64,000 nucleotides of DNA. Source: an uncultured Lachnospiraceae bacterium (GTDB lineage: Bacteria; Bacillota; Clostridia; Lachnospirales; Lachnospiraceae). The stretch covers positions 1 to 64,000 of the forward strand of contig CANRFZ010000006.1 of the NCBI GenBank assembly GCA_947630025.1, given 5' to 3'. Below, in pieces: positions 55,428 to 63,105 of this stretch. The notes below the pieces were generated by a model. That model made no database searches, had not been told where the DNA came from, and saw nothing but the letters and a program-made list of their open reading frames with translations. Position numbers and translations under genes: made by a program. Positions within the stretch are counted from its first letter, which is position 1. Every line of letters begins with the position of its first letter.

Positions 55428-55469
55428 GCGTCGCCCGTCGCGCAAGCGCTCTGGAATGGAGATTAAAAT
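55428..55469 (+). repeat. Second copy of the hisG-upstream repeat motif
   Basis: This sequence matches 33289-33330 closely: GCGTCGCCC, then GTCGCGCAAGCGCTC, then GAATG and TTAAA in the same order, with a few substitutions. Only the right-hand end of the hisG element is present; the three hairpins are not. As at hisG, it ends immediately at the start codon and supplies the ribosome binding site. Confidence 0.65.
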
Positions 55470-56663
55470 GTGAAGAATAGAAACTATCATTTATATTATA
55501 CCGGCAGAGCAATAAGCGGGATCGGCGACGCCTTGCAGGATATCGCGGTTATTACGATTATCGCGTTACTCACAAATTCTGTTTTCGTTTCCGGCCTCGT
55601 TGTGGCATTAAATTCGTTGGCAAGAATCTTGTGTTCCTTTTTTGCCATCAAAAATAAGTATGTAAAAGATTGTAAAAAAATATTGACATACTTAAATTAT
55701 TTATACGCTTTGATCACAGGTATATTTTATATCATACTCATCCTTACTTCATCGCGGGCCGTCTTGACCGTTGCGGTTGTCAGTTATGAAACGATATGCA
55801 GCATGATATATACTTTTTATAAAATATATCAAGAGATGATTGTAAAGGAAGTATCGGATAGCAACGAAAAAATATCGAGATTATATGCTACGGATAATAT
55901 GATTAAGGTCGTAGTTTCGTTCTTATCGACGTTTTTGTTATTGCTCATGTCCTATAAAGGATTTTTGGCAATCAATGCGATATCCTTTATTCTCTCAGGT
56001 ATGATCGTTTCCCGCTTGAATGTTGATCTCTCGTCCGTTCAGACAGAATTAAAGAGTGACGAGCCTTCCCATCATGTGAAAGAGAATATAACAGATTTTT
56101 ATAAAAAGTATGAATCTGTCTTTCGGATCGTGATTTTAAGCGCGATACTTTCTTTCTTTTTTGCATCCTATAATGTCATGTTTCAGAAAGTGATCCGGAC
56201 ATTTGAAATCGACATCAAATATATCGGGATTTTTAATGCGGTCTATTGTATACTTTCCATCGTTTTGTCATATGCCGCCGGATATATAGATGCCAAAAAG
56301 ATAAAGAAAATATCATTTGCAGTTTTATGGATAGGACTTATTTTTTCCATACTCAGTTTATCGAATCATAAATGGATATTACTTGGTTATCTTTTGTTTT
56401 TATTTCCAATGGTCGGAGCCGGTTATAATACAGTGGCCCAGATCTATTTTCAGAACAACACGCAGAGGGATGATATTCCGATGTTAAAAAGTATCTATAA
56501 TATTCTGTGCGGGATAAGCATTCTGTTGTCGGGCATCGTAACGCCGTTTTTGCTTTTGCATTTCAGCGTGTTTTTTGCTGCGATGATGTTGTTGTTCGCA
56601 TTGTCCATGCTATTCTTGTATCTGCCAAAGAGAGCACAGAATGTCGGGTGCAAAAAGGATTGA
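55470..56663 (+). CDS. MFS-type transporter, AT-rich and probably acquired
   Basis: A 397-residue membrane protein with about eleven to twelve hydrophobic segments. The N-terminus (NYHLYYTGRAISGIGDALQD) and the loop TVAQIYFQNNTQRDDIPMLK match the MFS_3/MefA-like exporter group, whose members export drugs or peptides. It starts at GTG 55470; the overlapping ATG at 55468 runs straight into a stop. Codon use and base composition are clearly AT-richer than the flanking genes, suggesting horizontal transfer. The AraC/GyrI-like gene downstream may control it. Confidence 0.82.
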   Translation: MKNRNYHLYYTGRAISGIGDALQDIAVITIIALLTNSVFVSGLVVALNSLARILCSFFAIKNKYVKDCKKILTYLNYLYALITGIFYIILILTSSRAVLTVAVVSYETICSMIYTFYKIYQEMIVKEVSDSNEKISRLYATDNMIKVVVSFLSTFLLLLMSYKGFLAINAISFILSGMIVSRLNVDLSSVQTELKSDEPSHHVKENITDFYKKYESVFRIVILSAILSFFFASYNVMFQKVIRTFEIDIKYIGIFNAVYCILSIVLSYAAGYIDAKKIKKISFAVLWIGLIFSILSLSNHKWILLGYLLFLFPMVGAGYNTVAQIYFQNNTQRDDIPMLKSIYNILCGISILLSGIVTPFLLLHFSVFFAAMMLLFALSMLFLYLPKRAQNVGCKKD

Positions 56664-56736
56664 CTGGTATACTGATTGTATACAGCGGACAAAAGAAATG
56701 TGTCTGTCGCGCAGGCACTCGAAAAGGGAGGTTGAG

Positions 56737-57576
56737 ATGCAGGGCTGGATAGAGGGTTTTCAGGAATCTATCGATTTTATAGAACGGAATCTGACAGAGG
56801 ATCTGAACATAGAGGATATCGCGGAAAAAGCAGCGCTGTCACCGTTCTATTACCAGCGCATTTTCGGAGCTCTGTGCGGGATGACGGTAGGCGAATACAT
56901 CCGCGCGCGCAGGATGACATTGGCTGCACAGGAACTGACAAAGAACAATGGAAAAGTGATTGATGTCGCCATAAAGTATGGGTATGATTCGCCGGACAGT
57001 TTTGCGAAAGCCTTCCAGAAGTTCCACGGCATCACACCGTCCCTTGCAAGGGAACCGGGCGCATCCCTTTGTTCTTTTGCTCCGCTGCACATCAAAATCA
57101 CGATGGAGGGTGGAACTATGTTAGATTATCGTATTGTGCAAAAGGCTCCGTTTACGATTGTCGGCACCAAGAGACGTTTCCAATCCGATACCAGTTATCA
57201 GGAGATCCCGAAATTCTGGTCTGAATATATGGCGCCGGGGAAGAAACACTCTGTCATGGGAACTTTTGGAGTTTGCGTTGACATGGGTGGGAAGGACTTT
57301 GATTACTGGATTGCCGATCTATACAAGCCGTGGGAAGACATTCCGGAGGATTGTGAGACGTACCAGATTCCCGGCAGTCTGTGGGCACAGTTTACCTGCA
57401 AAGGCCCGCTGCCGGACAGTTTGCAGAGTGTGAACACCAAGATCTGGTCCGACTGGCTGCCGGCTCTGCAGGGATACGAGCTGGCAGGGAAGTACAATCT
57501 GGAAGTGTATGGCCCGCCGACAGAAAATCCGGAGGACTATGAAAGCTACATCTGGATACCGCTGAAAAAATCCTGA
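56737..57576 (+). CDS. AraC-family regulator with GyrI-like effector domain
   Basis: A 279-residue transcription factor. The N-terminal ~110 residues hold two AraC-type helix-turn-helix motifs (NIEDIAEKAALSPFYYQRIF and VIDVAIKYGYDSPDSFAKAF). The C-terminal ~155 residues are a GyrI-like/small-molecule-binding domain (IVQKAPFTIVGTKRRFQ, then DFDYWIADLYKPWEDIPEDC and YIWIPLKK). This is the Rob/BmrR-like architecture that senses drugs and activates efflux, which suits its place right after an MFS exporter gene. AGGGAGGT lies 4 bp before ATG 56737. Confidence 0.88.
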   Translation: MQGWIEGFQESIDFIERNLTEDLNIEDIAEKAALSPFYYQRIFGALCGMTVGEYIRARRMTLAAQELTKNNGKVIDVAIKYGYDSPDSFAKAFQKFHGITPSLAREPGASLCSFAPLHIKITMEGGTMLDYRIVQKAPFTIVGTKRRFQSDTSYQEIPKFWSEYMAPGKKHSVMGTFGVCVDMGGKDFDYWIADLYKPWEDIPEDCETYQIPGSLWAQFTCKGPLPDSLQSVNTKIWSDWLPALQGYELAGKYNLEVYGPPTENPEDYESYIWIPLKKS

Positions 57577-57712
57577 CAACACAACATCCACGCCCAACCA
57601 GCCTGCGATGTGTTTGTTAAATCCCTTACAGGTAATCTTCACCGAGACGGCAGTCGAAATGGAGGTTGCCTGTATTGGTATATTTGCAGCGGTTAGTGCG
57701 ACAAACGGGAAT

Positions 57713-58080
57713 TTATTCCACTGTATAGCCTGCATCCGCAAGTGCTTCTGCAGCTTTGTCAAAATTACTCGCTTTTACGAGAATATAATCTGTATTAAAG
57801 CTAGACACTACAAATATACCGATTCTGCTTTCTGCTAGAACACCTGATATTTTCGATAATACTCCGATAAGCGAAAAATTAAGGACTCCCTGAATACGAA
57901 ACCCTTTCCACCCGTCATCGCGGGCAGTCGTATTTTCTCGGGTGCGTCCGCCGTTTTGCAAACGAGGGACAGTTCTTCATCTGTCTTTGCGATGAAGAAG
58001 AACTCATTATCTAAATTGATATCCTCTACACCTGTTACCTGACATATCGTGAAATCATACGGCAGCTTTTTTAATTCCAT
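57713..58080 (-). pseudogene. ACT-domain protein, frameshifted
   Basis: Two overlapping minus-strand frames together give one ACT-domain protein of about 123 residues. The first (from ATG 58080) reads ELKKLPYDFTICQVTGVEDI to LVCKTADAPE; the second continues ENTTARDDGWKGFRIQGVL, then VLSKISGVLAESRIGIFVVS and NTDYILVKASNFDKAAEAL. The shift falls near 57930-57945 around a run of four A on the minus strand, as if one base were lost. The intact family is a small amino-acid-sensing protein. The gene may be a true pseudogene, or the shift may be a sequencing error; I see no typical slippery heptamer. Confidence 0.75.
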
Positions 58081-58118
58081 TTTGTTTCTCTCCGCAAATC
58101 CCGATTTGCTTCACTAAC

Positions 58119-58147
58119 ATAATACCACAATCATTTATTTATCACAA
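58119..58147 (-). promoter_or_regulatory. Promoter of the ACT-domain gene
   Basis: On the minus strand TTGTGA (58142-58147) and TATTAT (58119-58124) with a 17-bp spacer, 39 bp before the start codon. Confidence 0.5.
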
Positions 58148-58274
58148 TCTTTATAGGCCAGTAACGTAAAGGCTATAGCCAAAAACGTAAATTTGAGCCG
58201 CCTATTCGTTAAACTTGCGTTTCGCGCATAGTTCTATATCGCTTACACTCATTATCAATTCTCACAAGCCCGCA

Positions 58275-58736
58275 TCAATCCATACCGACGGCATCTTCCT
58301 GCGCCGGCAGATCTTTCCGCAGCCAGATATGCGGACATCCTTGTTCCTCGTCGGGTTTGGCGAATGCGGCGTAACCCTGCTTGTGATAAAATTCCGCGGC
58401 TTGGCATTGTGCGTGCAGACATATGGAGCTGCCGCCCAGACCGCGGGCATATTGCTCGGCGGCGCGTATCAGTTCTGCGCCGATGTGACGGCTGCGGTAC
58501 TCCTGCAGAACCGCCAATCTTCCCAAAATGTAGCTTCCTCGGGTTTCGTCATAAAACAACCGGCATACGCCCACAGGTTTACCGTCCTCGTCATGAGCGA
58601 CAAAATGCGTGGCAGTCTCGTCGGTCTCGTCAAATTCATCCGTGAAACCCTGTTCTTTTTCAAAAACGATCTGCCTGATTTCCTTGGCACAATCAGGCAG
58701 ACACTTTTCATAAATTGTTATTTTTTTATCAATCAT
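58275..58736 (-). CDS. GNAT-family N-acetyltransferase
   Basis: A 153-residue acetyl-CoA-dependent acetyltransferase. The N-terminal strand-helix (IRQIVFEKEQGFTDEFDETD) and the core GVCRLF, LGRLAVLQEYRSRHIGAELI (acetyl-CoA-binding loop) and LHAQCQAAEFYHKQGY match the ElaA/YjcF-like subgroup. The substrate is unknown. It stands alone on the minus strand between the ACT gene and the kinase-like gene. Confidence 0.9.
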   Translation of the reverse strand: MIDKKITIYEKCLPDCAKEIRQIVFEKEQGFTDEFDETDETATHFVAHDEDGKPVGVCRLFYDETRGSYILGRLAVLQEYRSRHIGAELIRAAEQYARGLGGSSICLHAQCQAAEFYHKQGYAAFAKPDEEQGCPHIWLRKDLPAQEDAVGMD

Positions 58737-58814
58737 GGCATTCTAAAGAAATGACTCGATTCTTCTTTATTATTTATCAGGAAATTCATCTTTGATCTTT
58801 CCTGTTTTCCTGTT

Positions 58815-59441
58815 TCAGCGTGCCTCGAAATCTTCCACAAACTGTGCGATCAGCTTTACGCTGCCGTCGATGCCGAGGATGCTGCTATTGATGCACAGAT
58901 CGTAACTGTCGGCACGCCCCCACTTCTTGGAGGAATAATAATTGTAGTAGCTCTGCCGCTGCTTATCCTTCTTGTTCATCATATCGATGGCCTTCTGCTC
59001 TGTCTTGATGTCGTCGAAGCGCTCCATAATATGCTTTACCTTAAAGTCCTGATCGGCGTGGATAAACAGGTGGATGCAGTTCTGGTAATCGTGCAGCGCA
59101 TAGTCCGCGCATCTGCCGACGATAACGCAAGGGCCTTCGTCCGCAATCTTTTTGATCGTGTCAAACTGCGCCAGAAAAACTTTATGGCTGATCGGCATAT
59201 CCACAAACGAGGAAGAATTATAGCCGAAAGAATATGTGTCCATGACAAGATTGTATAAAAAGGAGTTCGTCGGACGCTCGTCGTGCGTCTGAATCATTTC
59301 CTCACAGAAACCGCTCTCTTTCGCCACTCTTGTCAGCAGATCCTTATCGTAGTATTTAATGCCGAAATGTTCCGCTACTTTCTGCCCGATCTCGCGTCCT
59401 CCGGAGCCGAACTGACGTCCGATGGTGATAATCGTATTCAT
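58815..59441 (-). CDS. Cytidylate kinase-like family protein
   Basis: A 208-residue P-loop kinase. The Walker-like motif is ITIGRQFGSGGREIGQKVAE; then DKDLLTRVAKESGF, PCVIVGRCADYAL and the basic KKDKQRQSYYNYYSSKKWG segment typical of this family, which is distinct from true Cmk. The phosphate acceptor is unknown. I start at ATG 59441 (MNTIITIGRQ), where the P-loop begins a few residues in, with GGCGGGA upstream; the frame to 59540 is a non-conserved extension. Confidence 0.88.
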   Translation of the reverse strand: MNTIITIGRQFGSGGREIGQKVAEHFGIKYYDKDLLTRVAKESGFCEEMIQTHDERPTNSFLYNLVMDTYSFGYNSSSFVDMPISHKVFLAQFDTIKKIADEGPCVIVGRCADYALHDYQNCIHLFIHADQDFKVKHIMERFDDIKTEQKAIDMMNKKDKQRQSYYNYYSSKKWGRADSYDLCINSSILGIDGSVKLIAQFVEDFEAR

Positions 59442-59531
59442 ATAGAATCCCGCCTTTCCGCATTCGGGAAACGCACCTGTCTTCCGCATTTCCCGAATTG
59501 TCATAGAATTTGTTTCCGACTTTCTTATCTT

Positions 59532-59560
59532 ATTATACACATTTCAGGCGGATAAAGCAA
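59532..59560 (-). promoter_or_regulatory. Promoter of the cytidylate-kinase-like gene
   Basis: On the minus strand TTGCTT (59555-59560) and a perfect TATAAT (59532-59537) with a 17-bp spacer, about 90 bp before the chosen start. Confidence 0.65.
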
Positions 59561-59574
59561 TTTATTTCGTCTGC

Positions 59575-60291
59575 TCATTCCTCCAATATCGGCAGATTAT
59601 TCAAGCAAGGCGGCAAGTGCATCATATGATGATTTGTCATGGGTGTTAAAATCATGCCGCCTCTTGTCAGCCTTCCCCAAAATACCAGCAGCCACACCGA
59701 ACGAAAATCAGTAGTCACACCGCCCTCCTCCAGAATCCGCATAACCCATTCTTCCGGCACCATGGACTGTATCTGTTCCAAAGTTAAATTTTCTAAAATA
59801 TAGCGCGTGTTCCTCCCCACCGCAATCATATAGTCGCGGAGCGCAGAGGCGTTAATCTTTTTTCCAAACTCCACCGCCTCCTGAAAGGTAAGCGCATTTC
59901 CAGTGTCAGTAATGGGAGATCCGATTTTTTTCTGCCATGCCGCGTCAAAGATTTGATTTTGGTCTGCCATCAAAATATTGCTTACCAAGTCTTCAATGCG
60001 GTAGGTATGCCAAAGCTGCCAGCACATAGGGACTTGATTGGTTCCCGCATAATGCAGATCCACGTCATGATCTTCTCTTGGCACCACCTTGTTCTGATTC
60101 CCAGACAACATATACTCTAGGACATAGTCCGCAATCGTTTTTTCGGTTCTTCCTGATATTTCGGCCGGATGCACCATGGCATGAACTTCCAAAGTCAACG
60201 CTCTGATTTTTTCCAGCTCTGTTCCGGCCAGCGCCTTTTGTAATTCGCCATACTTTTCTCCAAACGAAGCATATAAGTCTTCTTTTTTCAT
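59575..60291 (-). CDS. DinB-family-like protein, predicted SOS-regulated
   Basis: A 238-residue four-helix protein of DinB type (unrelated to polymerase IV). The strings MCWQLWHTYRIEDLVSNILM, KIGSPITDTGNA and AVGRNTRYILENLTLEQIQS match the metal-dependent DinB/YfiT-like fold; the HTYR histidine and a later HHMMH cluster could bind metal. The likely reaction is a thiol or small-molecule transfer, unproven. ATG 60291 has GGAGATT just upstream and is preferred over ATG 60303. The promoter is overlapped by a perfect LexA-type palindrome. Confidence 0.8.
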   Translation of the reverse strand: MKKEDLYASFGEKYGELQKALAGTELEKIRALTLEVHAMVHPAEISGRTEKTIADYVLEYMLSGNQNKVVPREDHDVDLHYAGTNQVPMCWQLWHTYRIEDLVSNILMADQNQIFDAAWQKKIGSPITDTGNALTFQEAVEFGKKINASALRDYMIAVGRNTRYILENLTLEQIQSMVPEEWVMRILEEGGVTTDFRSVWLLVFWGRLTRGGMILTPMTNHHMMHLPPCLNNLPILEE

Positions 60292-60411
60292 GTTAATCTC
60301 CATTCTTTTATAATTCCGTCCGCAGCAGTTGCGCTACAACTTGGATCATAGGTATGTGGCGGCTATTATCGCTGCGGTATGCGGTGTTGCTTTGTTCCTT
60401 TATTTGCGCAA

Positions 60412-60431
60412 AATAGAACATATGTTCTATT
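60412..60431 (-). promoter_or_regulatory. Perfect 20-bp palindrome containing a LexA box
   Basis: AATAGAACAT is followed by its exact reverse complement ATGTTCTATT. The core GAACATATGTTC equals the Gram-positive SOS-box consensus. It lies directly downstream of the -10, at the predicted transcription start of the DinB-like gene. Confidence 0.85.
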
Positions 60432-60434
60432 GAT

Positions 60435-60463
60435 ATAGTATCAGATTTATTTTCAATATGCAA
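60435..60463 (-). promoter_or_regulatory. Promoter of the DinB-like gene
   Basis: On the minus strand TTGCAT (60458-60463) and TACTAT (60435-60440) with a 17-bp spacer. Confidence 0.65.
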
Positions 60464-60494
60464 CATGAAAATGAAAAAAAACAAAAAGAAAAAA

Positions 60495-60524
60495 GCAAAA
60501 AAGAGGCAGAAGTCTCCTTCTGCC
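60495..60524 (-). terminator. Terminator of cstA
   Basis: On the minus strand GGCAGAAG and CTTCTGCC form an 8-bp stem with loop GAGA followed by TCTTTTTT. The 358-bp gap between the DinB-like gene and cstA otherwise holds the promoter, the palindrome and the small repeat listed here. Confidence 0.85.
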
Positions 60525-60560
60525 CCTCTCCTGTCAGACTGACAGGTTATCATTTCATTT

Positions 60561-60621
60561 TTTTGAAGCCATCGGGCTTTTGGAACAACTTTTTCAAAGC
60601 CACCGGCTTTTTGGAACAATC
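60561..60621. repeat. Two tandem 30-31 bp units with small hairpins
   Basis: TTTT(G/C)(A)AAGCCA followed by GGCTTTTGGAACAA-like sequence occurs at 60561-60590 and again at 60591-60621. Each unit contains an AAGCC/GGCTT mini-hairpin. They lie just after the cstA stop. Confidence 0.6.
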
Positions 60622-60649
60622 TTATTAGAAGATTCCTTGTAAGCGTACC

Positions 60650-62311
60650 TTATGCCTTCTGCTTCGCGTGGCCCCACAGTACCTTGCCGCCGTCGATCAA
60701 CAGAATAATCGCCAGCACAACGATCGGAACGATGATGATGTTCTGCAGCACGTCGGTAAAGATCGCCGTGCCGTCCAAGCCGCCGCCCAGCAGAGCGGTC
60801 ATGTTATTCTTGAACGAGAAGATCAGGGACACGATCGTCGCACAGGACATGAAGATAATCGGAATATGGAGCATCCAGTTCTTTCTGCCCTGCTTCTTTA
60901 AGTAGGTGCCGATTGCCAAGAATGCCGGAACCGCAACCAACTGGTTGCAGGCGCCGAACAGAGGCCAAACCTTCGCATATCCCGCAAGGCACAGTGCGAA
61001 GCCGCATACCGCCGTGATGACGGTCGCCACGTACATATTGTCGAGTTTCAGCTTCTTGCCGGCCTTAGTGCCTGCAAACAACTCCTGGAACATGAAACGG
61101 CCCAGTCTCGTACCGGTATCCAGCGACGTCAGGCAGAAGCAGGAAACGGCCAGCGAAATAACCGTGTAGGTAGCCGATACCGCGCCCTCCGAGAAACCGA
61201 TCGTTGCGAAGAAGCCGGAAATCGCCGTAGCGAATACTACCGTAGGCGATGCGAAACCCGCATCCGCGAACAGGCCGTCCTTCGTCAGCGTTGCCACCGC
61301 GATCAGGGAGATAACGGCCAGCACACACTCGATCAGCATGGAACCGTAGCCGACCAGCAGCGCGTCTTTCTCGTTGTCAAGCTGCTTCGCCGTCGTACCG
61401 GAACCGATCAGTGAATGGAAACCGGAAATCGCGCCGCAGGCGATGGTGATGAACAGTGTCGGGAACAGATAGTTAGCGCCTACGTGGAACCCGATAAACG
61501 CGGGGATCTGCACTGCCGGATGAGCGGCAAAAATACCGATGATAGCCGCAATCATCATAAAGTAAAGCAGGAAAGAGCTCAGATAGTCTCTCGGCTGCAG
61601 CAGAATCCACACCGGGGTGACGGATGCAATCATAATGTAGATAAATACAAACGCAAGCCAGAAGTTCTTAGGCAGAACGATCGGGCATACAAGGCCGATG
61701 GCTACGCAGGCCGCCAGCAGGATCACACCTACTACGGAAGCCACGATCATCGGCGCATTCTTCCTGTAGACAAAGAAACCGAAAGCGATCGCCAGCGGGA
61801 TAAACAGGATAGACGCCGTAGCCACGGAGCCGTTCTCGACGCTGCCGGTAAAGGAATTGGCAACGATATCCGCAAACGCCGCGATGACAAGCAGAAGCAC
61901 CAGCCATGCGAATACGGTAAACAGTACCCTGCTCTTGTGTCCGATGTTCTCCTCGATCACCTCGCCCAGAGATTTCCCTTCATGACGGATCGATACGAAG
62001 ATGGAACCGAAATCCTGTACGGCGCCAAAGAAGATACCGCCGATCACGATCCACAGAAAACAGGGCAGCCATCCGAAAAATGCCGCCTGAATCGGGCCGT
62101 TGATGGGGCCTGCGCCGGCGATGGATGAAAAGTGATGTCCCATCAAAACCGGAGTTTTGGCAGGGCAATAGTCAACACCGTCTTCCATCTCGTGAGCCGG
62201 TGTCTTGCGTGTGGGATCGATTCCCCACGTTTTGGCCAAGTATCTGCCGTATGTAAGATAAGCTACGACGAAGATCACAATAGCCAAAAGAATTAGTACT
62301 ACTGAGTTCAC
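60650..62311 (-). CDS. cstA: Carbon starvation protein A family transporter
   Basis: A 553-residue membrane permease of the CstA/BtsT family, linked to peptide or pyruvate uptake in other bacteria. Family strings are PTRKTPAHEMEDGVDYCPAK, GHHFSSIAGAGPINGPIQAA, FGWLPCFLWIVIGGIFFGAV and SIRHEGKSLGEVIE. About 15 membrane segments follow. It starts at GTG 62311 with GGAGGG 8 bp upstream. It is shorter than the E. coli protein (about 700), as is common in Firmicutes. It ends in its own terminator. The substrate here is not predictable. Confidence 0.94.
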   Translation of the reverse strand: MNSVVLILLAIVIFVVAYLTYGRYLAKTWGIDPTRKTPAHEMEDGVDYCPAKTPVLMGHHFSSIAGAGPINGPIQAAFFGWLPCFLWIVIGGIFFGAVQDFGSIFVSIRHEGKSLGEVIEENIGHKSRVLFTVFAWLVLLLVIAAFADIVANSFTGSVENGSVATASILFIPLAIAFGFFVYRKNAPMIVASVVGVILLAACVAIGLVCPIVLPKNFWLAFVFIYIMIASVTPVWILLQPRDYLSSFLLYFMMIAAIIGIFAAHPAVQIPAFIGFHVGANYLFPTLFITIACGAISGFHSLIGSGTTAKQLDNEKDALLVGYGSMLIECVLAVISLIAVATLTKDGLFADAGFASPTVVFATAISGFFATIGFSEGAVSATYTVISLAVSCFCLTSLDTGTRLGRFMFQELFAGTKAGKKLKLDNMYVATVITAVCGFALCLAGYAKVWPLFGACNQLVAVPAFLAIGTYLKKQGRKNWMLHIPIIFMSCATIVSLIFSFKNNMTALLGGGLDGTAIFTDVLQNIIIVPIVVLAIILLIDGGKVLWGHAKQKA

Positions 62312-62501
62312 ACTAAATCCCTCCTAGTCATATAATATTTCTTTTGTGCCGGCCCCTGCAGTACGCCTGCGGCGCCGCTTTTTTATATAAAATAGATTGC
62401 TCTATTCTATACACTGTCATTACATTGTCATTCTGTCCGATACGCCTTGCCTGATCTGCTTATTTGCCGCGTCTATGCGATACGTTTTCTTTGCCAGATC
62501 T

Positions 62502-63026
62502 CTATTGTTTGAAAAGACCGCGGTACATTTTGGCGATTCCACGCCCCACATAATTTGTGTATATTTTTTCATCCCGCATGGTGGCGCATACGATGTGCGC
62601 CTGCGCAAATCCCCGCATATTCATGCGGTAGCCTTTTTCATATTTAAAATGCTTGACCGCCCTAGTCATGGCGCTATCGAGGGGCTCCTCCGAGAGAATA
62701 CAGATAGTCATGTAGCTATACATATGCCCTGCCTCCGGCACCACTTCCCCTTTGCGCACCAGCTTTGGCTCCATATAGTCCCTGACGATCCGGTACGCCT
62801 CGTTGATCAGCGCGGCGTCCACCTTCTGCGTCTCCAGAAACAGGATGTGTTCGTAGCTGTCGGAGCGCCACATATTGACTTCCCTGACGAGAACATATTT
62901 TTCCGTATGCGAACAAAAGTACCCATAGGCAGGGTACTCTCTGCCGTCGATCATGTACGGCTGGTAAATATCGAAAGTACCCCGGTATTTGTCGAGCAGT
63001 CGTTCCAGATAATCGGCGGTTGTCAT
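62502..63026 (-). CDS. Unknown conserved-looking protein
   Basis: A 174-residue soluble protein that I cannot assign. It looks like a single alpha/beta domain: YLERLLDKYRGTFDIYQPYM, YGYFCSHTEKYVLVREVNMW, HILFLETQKVDAALINEAYR and FKYEKGYRMNMRGFAQAHIV. There is no signal peptide or membrane segment. AAAGGGG lies 10 bp before the ATG, and a 14-bp palindrome sits further upstream. Codon use is like that of the neighbours. It stands between cstA and an rluD-like gene, all on the minus strand, without an evident functional link. Confidence 0.65.
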   Translation of the reverse strand: MTTADYLERLLDKYRGTFDIYQPYMIDGREYPAYGYFCSHTEKYVLVREVNMWRSDSYEHILFLETQKVDAALINEAYRIVRDYMEPKLVRKGEVVPEAGHMYSYMTICILSEEPLDSAMTRAVKHFKYEKGYRMNMRGFAQAHIVCATMRDEKIYTNYVGRGIAKMYRGLFKQ

Positions 63027-63046
63027 CTAAAAATACCCCTTTGTAT

Positions 63047-63060
63047 ATTTGTATACAAAT
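63047..63060. promoter_or_regulatory. 14-bp palindrome, possible operator
   Basis: ATTTGTATACAAAT is a perfect palindrome 21 bp upstream of the minus-strand unknown gene. It resembles operators of small dimeric repressors; the regulator is unknown. Confidence 0.4.
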
Positions 63061-63105
63061 TTACACATTTACAAATTTATCATACTTTGAATAAAAAAAC
63101 AAGTA

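Noticed and set aside
60308-60619. Minus-strand open frame of 103 codons before the DinB-like gene
   Set aside because: It runs through the cstA terminator, the DinB promoter and the LexA palindrome and has a Phe-rich low-complexity translation.
62380-62400. Terminator at the GCGGCGCCGC palindrome followed by T6
   Set aside because: No plus-strand gene lies upstream of it, and on the minus strand no T-run follows, so a role as terminator cannot be supported.
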